DNA of 46,131 nucleotides from a virus. The stretch spans positions 1-46,131 of IMG/VR virus record IMGVR_UViG_3300034012_002880; one strand, given 5' to 3'. Both the position numbers and the translations under genes were made by a program. The stretch's first letter is position 1, and each line of letters begins with the position of its first letter. Below the pieces are notes generated by a model, which saw nothing but the letters and a program-made list of their open reading frames with translations, made no database searches and had not been told where the DNA came from. Positions 1 through 7,891 of this stretch are shown one piece after another.

Positions 1-123
1 TCTATGAGTGGAGCAATAATGCCAGAGTCTATGAACAGTAAAATTTCTGTTTTTAACCAATTAACATCTTCCATCACTTTGTCTACCACACCTTTTGCCC
101 AGTTCGTTATGGCTCGTTCCGCG
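1..123 (-). repeat. 123-bp tandem repeat unit in the tape measure gene (left-edge copy)
   Basis: Bases 1-102 are identical to 45907-46008 and to 46030-46131, and 103-123 match 46009-46029. A more diverged unit follows at about 124-245. Each unit encodes 41 residues including WLKTEILLFIDSG. Units of this kind can change tail length by whole repeats. Confidence 0.9.
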
Positions 124-2468
124 TCTAACAGCGGCGCAACAATACCATAATCTATAAGAACATTAACGATATTTTTGACAGGTTGAACCAGGAATTTATC
201 TATCAAGTATCCTATATTTTGAAAGAGATTGCCTAGCTTGCCCAAAAACTCTTTGACTGGCTTTTCTAATACCTGATTCCACAAATCAATCCATGGCTGA
301 ACAAAGAAATCGTATGTCTCCTTAATGATCCAGCGGAGAAACTGTCCGATCGGCTCCCGAAATAGCACCAGTCCCGCAATGATCGCCGCCACACCCAGAG
401 TGATCCAACCTGCCGGCCCCGAGAAAAACGCCAGCATCGCTGGAACGAATGTCGAGCCAACCCACGCGAGGATCCCACCCATGACCGCTTGGAAGCCGGC
501 CGCAAACGGCGCTACCGCGCCTAGCCAGCCCGCAATCGTGGCGCCGATCCGCAGGCCGGCAAACGCTGTGCCCAGGCGTCCGACGCTAGGAGTCAGCCTC
601 AGCATTTCCGCGCCAAACATCAGGAAAAATTTGCCTGCTTCAACCGTCAGCCCGCGAAGCGCCAGGGCGACCTTGGCTATTTCCGCCAAGAACGACTTGA
701 ACATCCCAGGTGGCGGCTTGGGCGGCTTGGGCGCGTTTTTGCCCATGTAGATGTCGCTCATTGAGCGCGTTGGCTTCGGCGCGTTTTTGCCCATGTAGAT
801 GTCAGTCATTGAGCGCGTTGGAATCGCTGCACCAACGCTTGCCAGCGCCTTAGCCGCCGCCAGTAGCCGGCCCACGTTCAACGCGGCAATCCCGACTCCA
901 ATGGTGCCCAGTGCCAGGGAAACCGCCTGCAGTGGTTCGGGTAACTTGCCAAAACCGTTGATGAGCTTCGCTAATCCTTCGATGAACGGTGTCAAAACTG
1001 GCAGCAGATTGTCTCCGATTTCTGCTGTCAGATTGCCCATAGCCGCACGAAACTTTTGTAGCGGAGAGGAGTCAATTACTTGCGCTTTTTCTAGCTCTCT
1101 CATTGCTTTGATCAGAATATCTGGCGTGATCAGTCCTTCACTGGCCATCTTTTTTAGATCACCTTGAGTGACCTTTACTCTCGCCGACAAACTTGCTATT
1201 ATCTGTTCGTTGGCTTTTTTATTGGCCTGGATTTGTTCATTCAAGTGCGATTGCATTTCTTGTTTTTGACGATCTAGGGAGTCCTTGGCAGACTGCTCCT
1301 CCCACCGCTGTGCCTCCTGGATCGCGTCTTCGCGCTCGCGCTGCTGATCCCTGATCTCGCGCCTGCGGATTTTTGCCTGCTCTTCCGCCACGCTGATGAC
1401 ACCTTTCAGCTCAGCATCTTGTCGTTTCTGTATTTCATCGAGAATCATTTCTCGCTCATCTTCTAGTCGTCTTTCAACTTGTTTTCTTTGCTCATCACTT
1501 AATGTTTCATCTTTTACTAATTGATCCTTGATGTCTTCATGTCTTCTTTCGTATGCCTTTCTTTCCATATCAAATCGTTCTTCAATTGCGCTCTTTTCTT
1601 TATTCAGTCGTTCATCCCTTGCTTTGCTTTCCGCGTCTGACATATCGTCGTAGCTATCATCTAACGCTCTACGCATCGCGTCATAGCGTTTACTAATCTC
1701 CCTCAAAAGTGAGTCCGTTTCACGCTCCGCTAGTCGTTCCCTTTCTCTGGTTTCGTTTTTCATTATTTCAGTCTGTTTCTTTTCTCCTGTCTTCACTTCA
1801 TTTATCATCTCATCTGCTTTTTGTCTTGTGATTTGAACCAATCCTTTGCTGCGAGCGATGTCATTAAATACTTTGACAATCGCCACACCAACCGCAGGCA
1901 TTCTCTCCATGATCGCTCTAAACTCGTCACCTTGCAGCCTGCCCGATCCCATCGCCTGGCCAAGCTGGCGAGCGGCCTCTTTTGCATCAAGCATTGACAA
2001 ACCAGCCCTTCTGGCTGTCGTGTTCACTCCGTTAAACGTCGACTGGACATCCTCCAGACTGATCCCCATGGGGCGCAATCGGCCGTAGAAATCGGCTACC
2101 GCATTTGATGCGTCAAGCTGACTCAACGTGAAACGCTGCGCGGCTTCTTTTGCAAAACTTGTCAGTTTGGCCGTCTCACCCAACTGATCGCCAAGATTCG
2201 CAATGCGCCGCTCAACCAACAATGCGTCATCCCCCGCCTGCAACGCGTCACCAGCGAACGCGAGCATCCTGTCCGCCAAGTTCGCCAGGCCAATGCCAGC
2301 GGCCATGCTGGCCGCGGCATCCAACATTCGGCTTAGGCGGTTCACGCCAGCAGCAGACGATTCGGCTGCTGGTCCGATCTGGCGCAGGCTGGAACTTAGT
2401 CGCTCTAGTGCTGGCTGGCCTGAGGTTTTGGCGTCGATGCGGAGAATCGCGTCCATGGAAAATGCCAT
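1..2468 (-). CDS. Tape measure protein, N-terminal part (continues at the right end of the window)
   Basis: Tail-length ruler and assembly scaffold of a long-tailed phage. The reading frame is open from ATG at 2468 to the left edge and rejoins, in frame, the piece ending at 44955 (1180 residues in all on the circular map). Residues about 1-200 and 420-460 match the conserved N-terminal tape measure domain (LQGDEF, then VTQGDLKKMASEGLITPD). Between these halves, about residues 210-422, lies a very charged Glu/Arg/Lys coiled-coil insert. Hydrophobic Ala/Gly segments follow around residues 660-740, then 41-residue repeats. The start overlaps the stop of the upstream chaperone gene as TGATG, so translation is probably coupled. 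The gene is cut only by the choice of window ends. Confidence 0.93.
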   Translation of the reverse strand, partial: MAFSMDAILRIDAKTSGQPALERLSSSLRQIGPAAESSAAGVNRLSRMLDAAASMAAGIGLANLADRMLAFAGDALQAGDDALLVERRIANLGDQLGETAKLTSFAKEAAQRFTLSQLDASNAVADFYGRLRPMGISLEDVQSTFNGVNTTARRAGLSMLDAKEAARQLGQAMGSGRLQGDEFRAIMERMPAVGVAIVKVFNDIARSKGLVQITRQKADEMINEVKTGEKKQTEIMKNETRERERLAERETDSLLREISKRYDAMRRALDDSYDDMSDAESKARDERLNKEKSAIEERFDMERKAYERRHEDIKDQLVKDETLSDEQRKQVERRLEDEREMILDEIQKRQDAELKGVISVAEEQAKIRRREIRDQQREREDAIQEAQRWEEQSAKDSLDRQKQEMQSHLNEQIQANKKANEQIIASLSARVKVTQGDLKKMASEGLITPDILIKAMRELEKAQVIDSSPLQKFRAAMGNLTAEIGDNLLPVLTPFIEGLAKLINGFGKLPEPLQAVSLALGTIGVGIAALNVGRLLAAAKALASVGAAIPTRSMTDIYMGKNAPKPTRSMSDIYMGKNAPKPPKPPPGMFKSFLAEIAKVALALRGLTVEAGKFFLMFGAEMLRLTPSVGRLGTAFAGLRIGATIAGWLGAVAPFAAGFQAVMGGILAWVGSTFVPAMLAFFSGPAGWITLGVAAIIAGLVLFREPIGQFLRWIIKETYDFFVQPWIDLWNQVLEKPVKEFLGKLGNLFQNIGYLIDKFLVQPVKNIVNVLIDYGIVAPLLDAERAITNWAKGVVDKVMEDVNWLKTEILLFIDSGIIAPLI
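730..825 (-). repeat. 48-bp direct duplication inside the tape measure gene
   Basis: Two 48-bp units, 730-777 and 778-825, differ at only a few bases. Each encodes a 16-residue peptide containing DIYMGKNAPKP. The duplication is in frame and lies in a Pro/Lys-rich linker between the N-terminal domain and the hydrophobic middle of the protein. Confidence 0.85.
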
Positions 2469-2872
2469 CAGCCACGAGCCTCGTGAGACAACCGCAAAAC
2501 ACAAGCCGCGATAAATTTCACCCCCATGGTGGTGTGCCACGGATTGACGCTGGGATCAAGTCGAGCCAGTTCCTGGGCATAGGAAAGGGCCACCCCAGCG
2601 TCGTGAGCGACGGGGGTGCCATCCAGGCCTGCCCGGTGCCACTGGTCGCCGGTTTGAAGCCAAACAAGCGCAGCGGCGCGGTTTTGCGGCCAAAGGAGCA
2701 GCTCGCCTCTAGGATTCCGATCCAGAGAGCTGTGGGTCTGGGTTCGCCTGGCCGGGGGGACGCTACCACTGAAGGCGCTTCGCAGGGCCTCCAGTCGCTG
2801 GTGCTGGGCTGCAACTTCTGCTGCCACGTCGTCACCTCCCAGTCGTCTGGCTGCATCCACTGGGTCGCTCAT
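2468..2872 (-). CDS. Tail assembly chaperone, DUF1799-like
   Basis: A 134-residue protein directly upstream of the tape measure gene, where the second tail chaperone (gpT position of lambda) is normally found. The middle of the protein reads LLLWPQN...VWLQTGDQW, which resembles the WPEN...FL..QTQW core of DUF1799 proteins. Members sit between the first chaperone and the tape measure and are thought to coat the tape measure during tail assembly. Its ATG overlaps the stop of the preceding gene by four bases (ATGA, 2869-2872) and its stop overlaps the tape measure start. Expression may rest on re-initiation rather than a gpG/gpGT frameshift; I saw no clear slippery heptamer. Family call inferred from motif and position. 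Confidence 0.7.
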   Translation of the reverse strand: MSDPVDAARRLGGDDVAAEVAAQHQRLEALRSAFSGSVPPARRTQTHSSLDRNPRGELLLWPQNRAAALVWLQTGDQWHRAGLDGTPVAHDAGVALSYAQELARLDPSVNPWHTTMGVKFIAACVLRLSHEARG

Positions 2873-3318
2873 CCCGGAGGCGTGACCGCGCGGGTTCGCG
2901 CCACGAAACCATTCTTGCGCGAACTCCGAGAGTTTCCCAGTTGCGCCGATTCAGTTGCGAACCGCGCTTCCTGGAAAGACTTTGCGATAGCAACCGCGAC
3001 CCCGGGTTTGGAGAGCATTTTCTCGATCAGCTCGGGAGTGGACTCCAGCGCCGTGCCGTCGCCGCTGGTAACCCAGAAATCCTCCTGCCCTTCGGCGTTA
3101 ACCCAGCCGAGGAAAAACTCAGCCGCCAACCGACGCATCCCAGGGCCGATGCCATTGGGATCACGTTCAAATTCATCAGAGATTTGTGAAACAATCGCAT
3201 CAATTTCGGCGTCAGTTTCATAGGCCTTAAATAGACCCATGAAAGAGACTTCTTTCTGATTGGATTGACCCCTCACTGGATAGTGAAAGTTGACGAGCTT
3301 TTCTTCAAGGTTGAACAT
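2869..3318 (-). CDS. Tail assembly chaperone (gpG-like)
   Basis: A 149-residue protein between the tail tube gene and the DUF1799-like gene, the gpG position in lambda-type phages. The N-terminus (FNLEEKLVNFHYPVRG, then VSFMGLFKAYETDAEIDAIV) fits the small beta-strand start followed by an acidic helical region of tail chaperones. The middle contains FFLGWVNAEGQEDFW, like the GW..V.DE.G motif of the family. The first ATG at 3318 is preferred over an internal ATG at 3240 because the N-terminal strand belongs to the family pattern. It overlaps the next gene by ATGA. Expected role: keep the tape measure soluble and recruit tail tube subunits. Confidence 0.65.
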   Translation of the reverse strand: MFNLEEKLVNFHYPVRGQSNQKEVSFMGLFKAYETDAEIDAIVSQISDEFERDPNGIGPGMRRLAAEFFLGWVNAEGQEDFWVTSGDGTALESTPELIEKMLSKPGVAVAIAKSFQEARFATESAQLGNSRSSRKNGFVARTRAVTPPG

Positions 3319-3342
3319 GACGATTTCAAGAATGGGGTGGAA

Positions 3343-4299
3343 TTAGTCTTGCTTCCAGGTAAAGAATCCTGTCGATCCTGGTGCTCTTTGGAGGTAAAGC
3401 TCAACCGTAGTGTAGAGCACTCCTTCAACACTTTCGTGCGACGGCTGCCCATAGGTCAGCTTCGGAATTGTGATTGTCTGGCGTGCTCCGACAGGGCCAT
3501 GCACGATTGTAAATTCGTGGATTGGTGGAGACTGATCTGCGGCAAAATCAAAAACGTTGAATTCTTCGAGCGTGGTCTCCTCATACGTGATGGTTGCCGT
3601 CGGCTGCCTGGCGGTAATTCTTACTTCAGGACTGGTGCAACCTCCCTGGTTGAAATAGGTAACTGTGCATCCAAAATCAAGCGAAAATGTAGAGATACAA
3701 CGGGCTATCGGCGCACCATTTGGTCCGATCTGCACCGTAGGCGTGTTCGTGGAGTCAACGATTCTGGCCCGTGCCTGGTTGGTGTACGTTGGCGAGACCA
3801 GCGTTTGGGTCACTGGCGAGGTATAGAGCCCCTGCAAGGTGGCCTGACCTGTCGGCAGCTCACCCGAGGTTAACGTCAGAACCATGTTTCCGCGAGCACC
3901 GTGACAGCGGTAATTGCGACCGGCCATCAACACTCGGAAATCGGCGAACCCCAGCGACCCGTTAAGGCTGGCCTCGGAGAGAGTATTGCTGCTCGCAAGC
4001 ACGTCAGCCCAGGTGCCGCCACAGGCTTCCGCGACGGGAGCCCAGCGGGGCCTCGTGCCCGCGGTCCCGCTGCCGGCCAGGTGAAAGGTCAGGGTGAGGC
4101 TGCTGCGCTTTTTGGCCATGACCGGGCTCGCCACCCGGCCAGATTCGCCGTCAACCTGAGTGAATTCGACGATGTCACCCTCCAGCGGGGTGATTGCGAC
4201 GGCGCTACAGGCCAGGGCGTCGGTGGCCGCAAACGTCGGTGTGGCGCCGTAGGTGCCGCCCGCTCTGACGAACGACACCATCGAGTCAAACTGTGGCAT
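3343..4299 (-). CDS. Major tail tube protein
   Basis: A 318-residue protein rich in Thr, Gly and predicted beta strands, placed just before the tail chaperones, where the tail tube subunit is nearly always found. The sequence is acidic-to-neutral, has no signal peptide or membrane segment, and shows the alternating strand pattern of tube proteins (for example SSLTLTFHLAG). Subunits would stack as hexameric rings around the tape measure. The C-terminal hundred residues (TATITYEETTLEEF onward) could be an extra exposed domain. There are 24 bases to the next gene, so it is probably made at high level from its own site. Function rests mainly on position and fold-like composition. Confidence 0.75.
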   Translation of the reverse strand: MPQFDSMVSFVRAGGTYGATPTFAATDALACSAVAITPLEGDIVEFTQVDGESGRVASPVMAKKRSSLTLTFHLAGSGTAGTRPRWAPVAEACGGTWADVLASSNTLSEASLNGSLGFADFRVLMAGRNYRCHGARGNMVLTLTSGELPTGQATLQGLYTSPVTQTLVSPTYTNQARARIVDSTNTPTVQIGPNGAPIARCISTFSLDFGCTVTYFNQGGCTSPEVRITARQPTATITYEETTLEEFNVFDFAADQSPPIHEFTIVHGPVGARQTITIPKLTYGQPSHESVEGVLYTTVELYLQRAPGSTGFFTWKQD

Positions 4300-4300
4300 T

Positions 4301-4468
4301 TCAGATCACCTCAATGATGTCGTTGGCGGGGCTAAGCAGGAGTCGCTCTGGCGTCTCTTGCTGCGTCTCTTGGGGCACGTAGTCGTCGGCTTCGGGGCAC
4401 CAAACCCACCCGCCAGGGGTCCAGGTGGTGGGGAGTGGATGCCCCGGTGGCGGGGTCGGCGAGGTCAT
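4301..4468 (-). CDS. Small hypothetical protein (55 aa) in the tail operon
   Basis: Short reading frame starting at ATG 4468 and ending at TGA 4301-4303. The start overlaps the stop of the upstream tail terminator gene by ATGA (4465-4468), and the stop lies one base before the tail tube ATG, so it fills the gap exactly. The product is Pro-rich at the N-terminus (TSPTPPPGHPLPTTW), then has GGWVWCPEADDY and an acidic Gln/Glu stretch. I do not recognise a family. The tight packing is the main evidence that it is translated. Confidence 0.6.
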   Translation of the reverse strand: MTSPTPPPGHPLPTTWTPGGWVWCPEADDYVPQETQQETPERLLLSPANDIIEVI

Positions 4469-4905
4469 AGCGTCTGGGTGAGATCCGATTGAGTGGTTAA
4501 TTGCAGCACATTGTAGAGCAAATCAAGCCGGCCGGCATCGCCATCCAGCTCGGGCTGCTCTTGCTGGTAGTAAATCCCCTGCACGCCAGGCAGGGCGCGG
4601 GCAGGGCCGTTCAAGACGCCGTGGACTGCCTGGCGGTAGGGATCTGCCTGCTCGTCCAGGGAAGGCCCGCCTGGGACCACATCAAACAATAATATAATTC
4701 GCAACACGGTAAGATGCCTAATTAGCGTATGTGCCGTATCCACGGCTTGGTTGACTGATTTATCGTGCCGAACCACACATACAGGCTTTACTTCATTCTC
4801 TCCGACTGGATAAGAGCGACCTAGATAACATGCTCCCATCCCTGGAATTGCCGCCAGGAGAGGAATCAGACTTTTGCGAAACTGAAGCGGGATTGTATCT
4901 GTCAT
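4465..4905 (-). CDS. Tail terminator / tail completion protein (gpU-like)
   Basis: A 146-residue protein upstream of the tail tube gene, the place of gpU-type terminators that cap the tail and join it to the head. The pattern of an N-terminal helix (RKSLIPLLAAIPGM), central strands (VLRIILLFDV) and a late GIYYQQEQPELDGD..RLDLLYNV segment resembles small terminator proteins that assess an uploaded value over a short alpha/beta fold. Both ends overlap neighbours by ATGA. I cannot exclude that this is another head-tail completion protein. No membrane segment or signal peptide is visible. Confidence 0.55.
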   Translation of the reverse strand: MTDTIPLQFRKSLIPLLAAIPGMGACYLGRSYPVGENEVKPVCVVRHDKSVNQAVDTAHTLIRHLTVLRIILLFDVVPGGPSLDEQADPYRQAVHGVLNGPARALPGVQGIYYQQEQPELDGDAGRLDLLYNVLQLTTQSDLTQTL

Positions 4906-5108
4906 GATCGCCGGTTTTGCTGATAGGCAATACCCAGCAGTGTAGCGCTAGTTCCAGCCCACGCCTCACGCGCAGCGCCAGCCGCCACCCGGCAGGCCAT
5001 GCCGCCCTGATGCTGCACACAGCGCATCCAGTCGACCGTTGGGATAATGGCCGCCAGGAGCAGGCAGACCGTGGCGGCGGCGAGTGCCAGTGCAGGAGCG
5101 CTCCTCAT
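4902..5108 (-). CDS. Small membrane protein, possible lysis accessory
   Basis: A 68-residue protein with one strong hydrophobic segment near the N-terminus (about residues 5-25) followed by a short Cys-containing, Ala/Arg-rich tail. It overlaps the genes on both sides by four bases (ATGA) and follows another one-segment membrane protein at 5105-5422. Pairs of this size inside a structural operon are often holin, antiholin or spanin parts, but no lipobox or holin motif is clear. The downstream lysis-type peptidase is far away, at 38309-39082, so a lysis role is an inference only. Confidence 0.55.
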   Translation of the reverse strand: MRSAPALALAAATVCLLLAAIIPTVDWMRCVQHQGGMACRVAAGAAREAWAGTSATLLGIAYQQNRRS

Positions 5109-5422
5109 CGCATGTTCATCCGTCGCATGATCTCACTAATGTGCATACTATGTTTAATCGTGGTTTCAAACATCCGATCAACTTTGTTAGTAGTTGCTTC
5201 CACATCCTTCTGTCTTGCTTCATCCTTTTCCGAGTTTTGTCTGATTGCTATCTCTAGTTTTAACGTTGTGTCTCTCACGTCGATCATAACACCTGCAATG
5301 ACGATAACGAGCGACGCTGTAATCGTTGCCATGACGGCACTCGTCCACCGCAAGAACGCGGTCACTCGCTGATCCTGCGGTGGTGGCGCAAAAGGTGGTG
5401 GATCGCGGTTGAACCAACCCAT
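5105..5422 (-). CDS. Membrane-anchored coiled-coil protein, holin-like
   Basis: A 105-residue protein with a Pro-rich N-terminus (FNRDPPPFAPPP), one transmembrane segment (about residues 30-48, ATITASLVIVIAGVMI) and a long charged helix with Lys/Glu/Asp heptads to the end. This layout, one membrane helix plus coiled coil, resembles XhlA-type hemolysin/holin accessory proteins and small phage membrane spacers. It overlaps the next small membrane gene by ATGA. I cannot assign a family; lysis or membrane attachment are the plausible roles. Confidence 0.55.
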   Translation of the reverse strand: MGWFNRDPPPFAPPPQDQRVTAFLRWTSAVMATITASLVIVIAGVMIDVRDTTLKLEIAIRQNSEKDEARQKDVEATTNKVDRMFETTIKHSMHISEIMRRMNMR

Positions 5423-5428
5423 CGGAGA

Positions 5429-5863
5429 TCACGGATTGAAGGCTCTCTGCAGGTCTTCCAGGAACTGTTGCGGCATGTGACAACGCACAGCAATTGCCAT
5501 AAACTCAGCCCCAATCTCTGCTGCGTGCTCAGGGGCAAGTGCATTCAATACAAGCGTCATTGACTGAAGGAATAGGCTGTAATCTCCATCGCGGCTAAAT
5601 ATATCAAATCTGGACAGCAGCGAGCCTGCCGCCAGGGGGTCCGTTAGGCTGGCAGCCAAAAACGCCGGGACAAACCCGTTCTCCGTCCGCAGAGCATTCG
5701 CCATGGCCGCAAAATCTGGCTCATGGTGATCAAGTGGCGCCCACTGCAATCCCTGCTCAAGCGCCTCGGATTCCAGTATTTCATTTTGTGACAACTGCGT
5801 AGAATCTTCGTAAAGAACTACGTTGGTGATAAATCTATTTTCAACGATTGCTACTCTTTTCAT
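5429..5863 (-). CDS. Hypothetical protein following the tail fibre, possible fibre-associated protein
   Basis: A 144-residue protein whose start overlaps the tail fibre stop by ATGA (5860-5863). It begins KRVAIVENRFITNVVLYED, a strand-turn-strand opening often seen in small fibre-associated phage proteins, and then becomes helical (DFAAMANALRTENG, SLFLQSMTLVLNALAPEHA). The coupling suggests it works with the fibre, perhaps as a chaperone or tip protein, but no family motif is visible, so this is an inference from position. Confidence 0.5.
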   Translation of the reverse strand: MKRVAIVENRFITNVVLYEDSTQLSQNEILESEALEQGLQWAPLDHHEPDFAAMANALRTENGFVPAFLAASLTDPLAAGSLLSRFDIFSRDGDYSLFLQSMTLVLNALAPEHAAEIGAEFMAIAVRCHMPQQFLEDLQRAFNP

Positions 5864-7887
5864 GATAGAAGCGTCATTGCTACTAATATAGCTGGCCCTC
5901 CGTGTCCCCCACGGCCAGAGAAGAATCCATTTGGCGCAGAGCCCCCGCCACCGCCGCCACTCCCGAAGGCGATCCCATCTCCTCCTCGCCCACCATTGCC
6001 GAGGGGGTTAGAGTTGCCACCGCCGCCGCCAGTACCAAAATACTGAATAAATTGCCCATCTGTACCGTTTACTCCGTCTCCACTGTTACCGCCGGAATTA
6101 GGAAATACGGTGCCGATAGTGGCTCCTGTCAAGCCCGCCGATGTTCCTCCAGCACTTGTTCTAGCGTTTGCAGAGGAGAGACTGGCTCCAGCCCCGCCAG
6201 GTCCCGGTCGTACGCCTGTGGCATTTGCCGTGCTGGTCCCTGCTATTCCTCCTGCAATTGAAGATGCCAGTGCTGTATCAACAAGGTGGTGAAAACAACT
6301 ATTTGCTCGCGCAGCTCCAGCTGCGCCAACCGTAGTAGTACCTCCCCCACCAAAAAGGCCGCCGACCGCGTTGATGCCAGCAAACGTGGTTGTGCCACCG
6401 TTTGTGCCTGGATTCCCGTTAGTATCTGGAGTGGTAACAGCCGCTCCGCCTAATCCGGCCGCGCCAATAACAACAGCCTCAGAATCAGCAAACCGCGACG
6501 CATTAGCAATCAAAAATATACCTGCTGCTCCACTACCGCCGCCGCCGCCGCCACGATCGGTCCCCGCAGCGCCTACGCGCCCCGATCCGCCGCCAGGGCC
6601 ACCGCCCGCCATCCATAGATATACTAAAACCGCATTAGCTGGCTTGGTCCACGTGCCGCTAACCGTAAAGATTTGAATATCAAATGATTTGGATGATGCT
6701 ATAGCACCTAGGCTGAACACTCCTGTGTTGGCGTCGTAGGCCAGCGGCGAGGATGCGCTTAGCAGCGCTCGCACTTGCGCCTGGGAAAAGTGTGACGCGG
6801 CCACCAGGTGAGAGGAGAGGGCATTAGCCGCTGTGCCTGCAGGGTCGGCCCCCACATCGCCGGCTGTCAGCGCATCGGCTCCACCCGTGGCGTGCGTTGA
6901 TTTGTGCGCCAGTGGAATTCTGGCGTCAGTCCCCTGCTGTGCTGTTGCGAAATCAGTCGTCGCTGCGAAAGCCGCTGAGCCCGTCACGGGACCGACCGAA
7001 ACAATCAGCGTGCCAGTAGAGGAATGCACGCGCCCAACTATTGCAACCTGCTGAATCTGCGTAGCAGGTTTTGTAGCGGTCAATCCTCCAGTTGGCGCGA
7101 CAAAACGTGATTGACCAGATTGTAATCCAGCTGTATTAACATTAGTGACAACTCCGCTCGTGATCATGTGGCCCATGCCGTTGGTGCCCATCGCGGCCAG
7201 CGCAAGGCCAGCCGCAGGCATGGTCGAAGATGAGTCTGCGCGTGCCGGGACCACCTCCAAAATGTCGGTGTCGCCCTGGCTGCCGACTACCACTAAAGGT
7301 GTCAAAGCCGCCAGTGGAGCGTCAGACACGTTTTTGACATGGCACGAAACAGCTCCAGTCAGATCTCCGTCGAACTGTGCCGCCGTGGCCGTGCCGTTGA
7401 TCGCGAGGCCCGCAAACTGCGGCGAGTCATCTTCGCCCAGCTGCGCCACCCGGGCCGCGTCCGCTGCGGTCTGCAGGCCCGCCACGGGCCCGCCGCTGAC
7501 GACCGTGCCAGCCAGCGGCAGGGTGACATCAGCCCCCCCGGTGGAGGAGGTCAACAGTCGAGTTGTAGGGTCGTAGGCCAGGTCAGTGCCAGGCGCCAGC
7601 GCCGCCACCTGCTGCGTCGTCGCTCTGCGAGTTACCAACTGCTGGGCTGTGCCGGTGCCGGTGCCCACCGCCGTGCAGGCGAACACGGTGCCCACCGCTG
7701 GAGTTGCGCCCGCGCCGGCTGCCGCCCAGTTGGTGTTCCCGAGCGAGACAATGCGGTAGCCCTGGCCCACCACCAGCGCCGTGGCCGCCACGGGGGAGCC
7801 CACCGCCTGATCCAGGGGGAGCACCTCTGCGCCGGTCAGCGTCGCTGCGGCTGGCTGGGATGAGATCGAACCGGGGATGTCAGCCAT
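5860..7887 (-). CDS. Tail fibre / receptor-binding protein with glycine-rich C-terminus
   Basis: A 675-residue protein. The N-terminal half is low in charge and rich in Ala, Thr, Val and Gly, with repeated short strands typical of fibre shafts (LAYDPTTRLLTSS and, near residue 375, LAYDANTGVFSLG). A motif around residue 410 (FTVSGTWTKPANAVLVYLWM) opens a long glycine-rich domain with many GGGGG and GGxGG runs to the end. This matches the polyglycine-helix style of phage adhesin tips such as T4-like gp38 of phage S16 (established for that family). The gene sits between the FII-like joining gene and the tail genes, unusual for lambda order. It is the most likely receptor-binding protein. Confidence 0.75.
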   Translation of the reverse strand: MADIPGSISSQPAAATLTGAEVLPLDQAVGSPVAATALVVGQGYRIVSLGNTNWAAAGAGATPAVGTVFACTAVGTGTGTAQQLVTRRATTQQVAALAPGTDLAYDPTTRLLTSSTGGADVTLPLAGTVVSGGPVAGLQTAADAARVAQLGEDDSPQFAGLAINGTATAAQFDGDLTGAVSCHVKNVSDAPLAALTPLVVVGSQGDTDILEVVPARADSSSTMPAAGLALAAMGTNGMGHMITSGVVTNVNTAGLQSGQSRFVAPTGGLTATKPATQIQQVAIVGRVHSSTGTLIVSVGPVTGSAAFAATTDFATAQQGTDARIPLAHKSTHATGGADALTAGDVGADPAGTAANALSSHLVAASHFSQAQVRALLSASSPLAYDANTGVFSLGAIASSKSFDIQIFTVSGTWTKPANAVLVYLWMAGGGPGGGSGRVGAAGTDRGGGGGGSGAAGIFLIANASRFADSEAVVIGAAGLGGAAVTTPDTNGNPGTNGGTTTFAGINAVGGLFGGGGTTTVGAAGAARANSCFHHLVDTALASSIAGGIAGTSTANATGVRPGPGGAGASLSSANARTSAGGTSAGLTGATIGTVFPNSGGNSGDGVNGTDGQFIQYFGTGGGGGNSNPLGNGGRGGDGIAFGSGGGGGGSAPNGFFSGRGGHGGPAILVAMTLLS

Positions 7888-7891
7888 GGCC

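Noticed and set aside
1-102. 102-bp direct terminal repeat as a true packaged end
   Set aside because: The same sequence occurs a third time at 45907-46008 as part of a coding tandem repeat, so the overlap can come from assembly.
2869-2900. Programmed -1 frameshift between the two tail chaperones
   Set aside because: No slippery heptamer seen near the end of the first gene; the ATGA overlap explains the arrangement by re-initiation.
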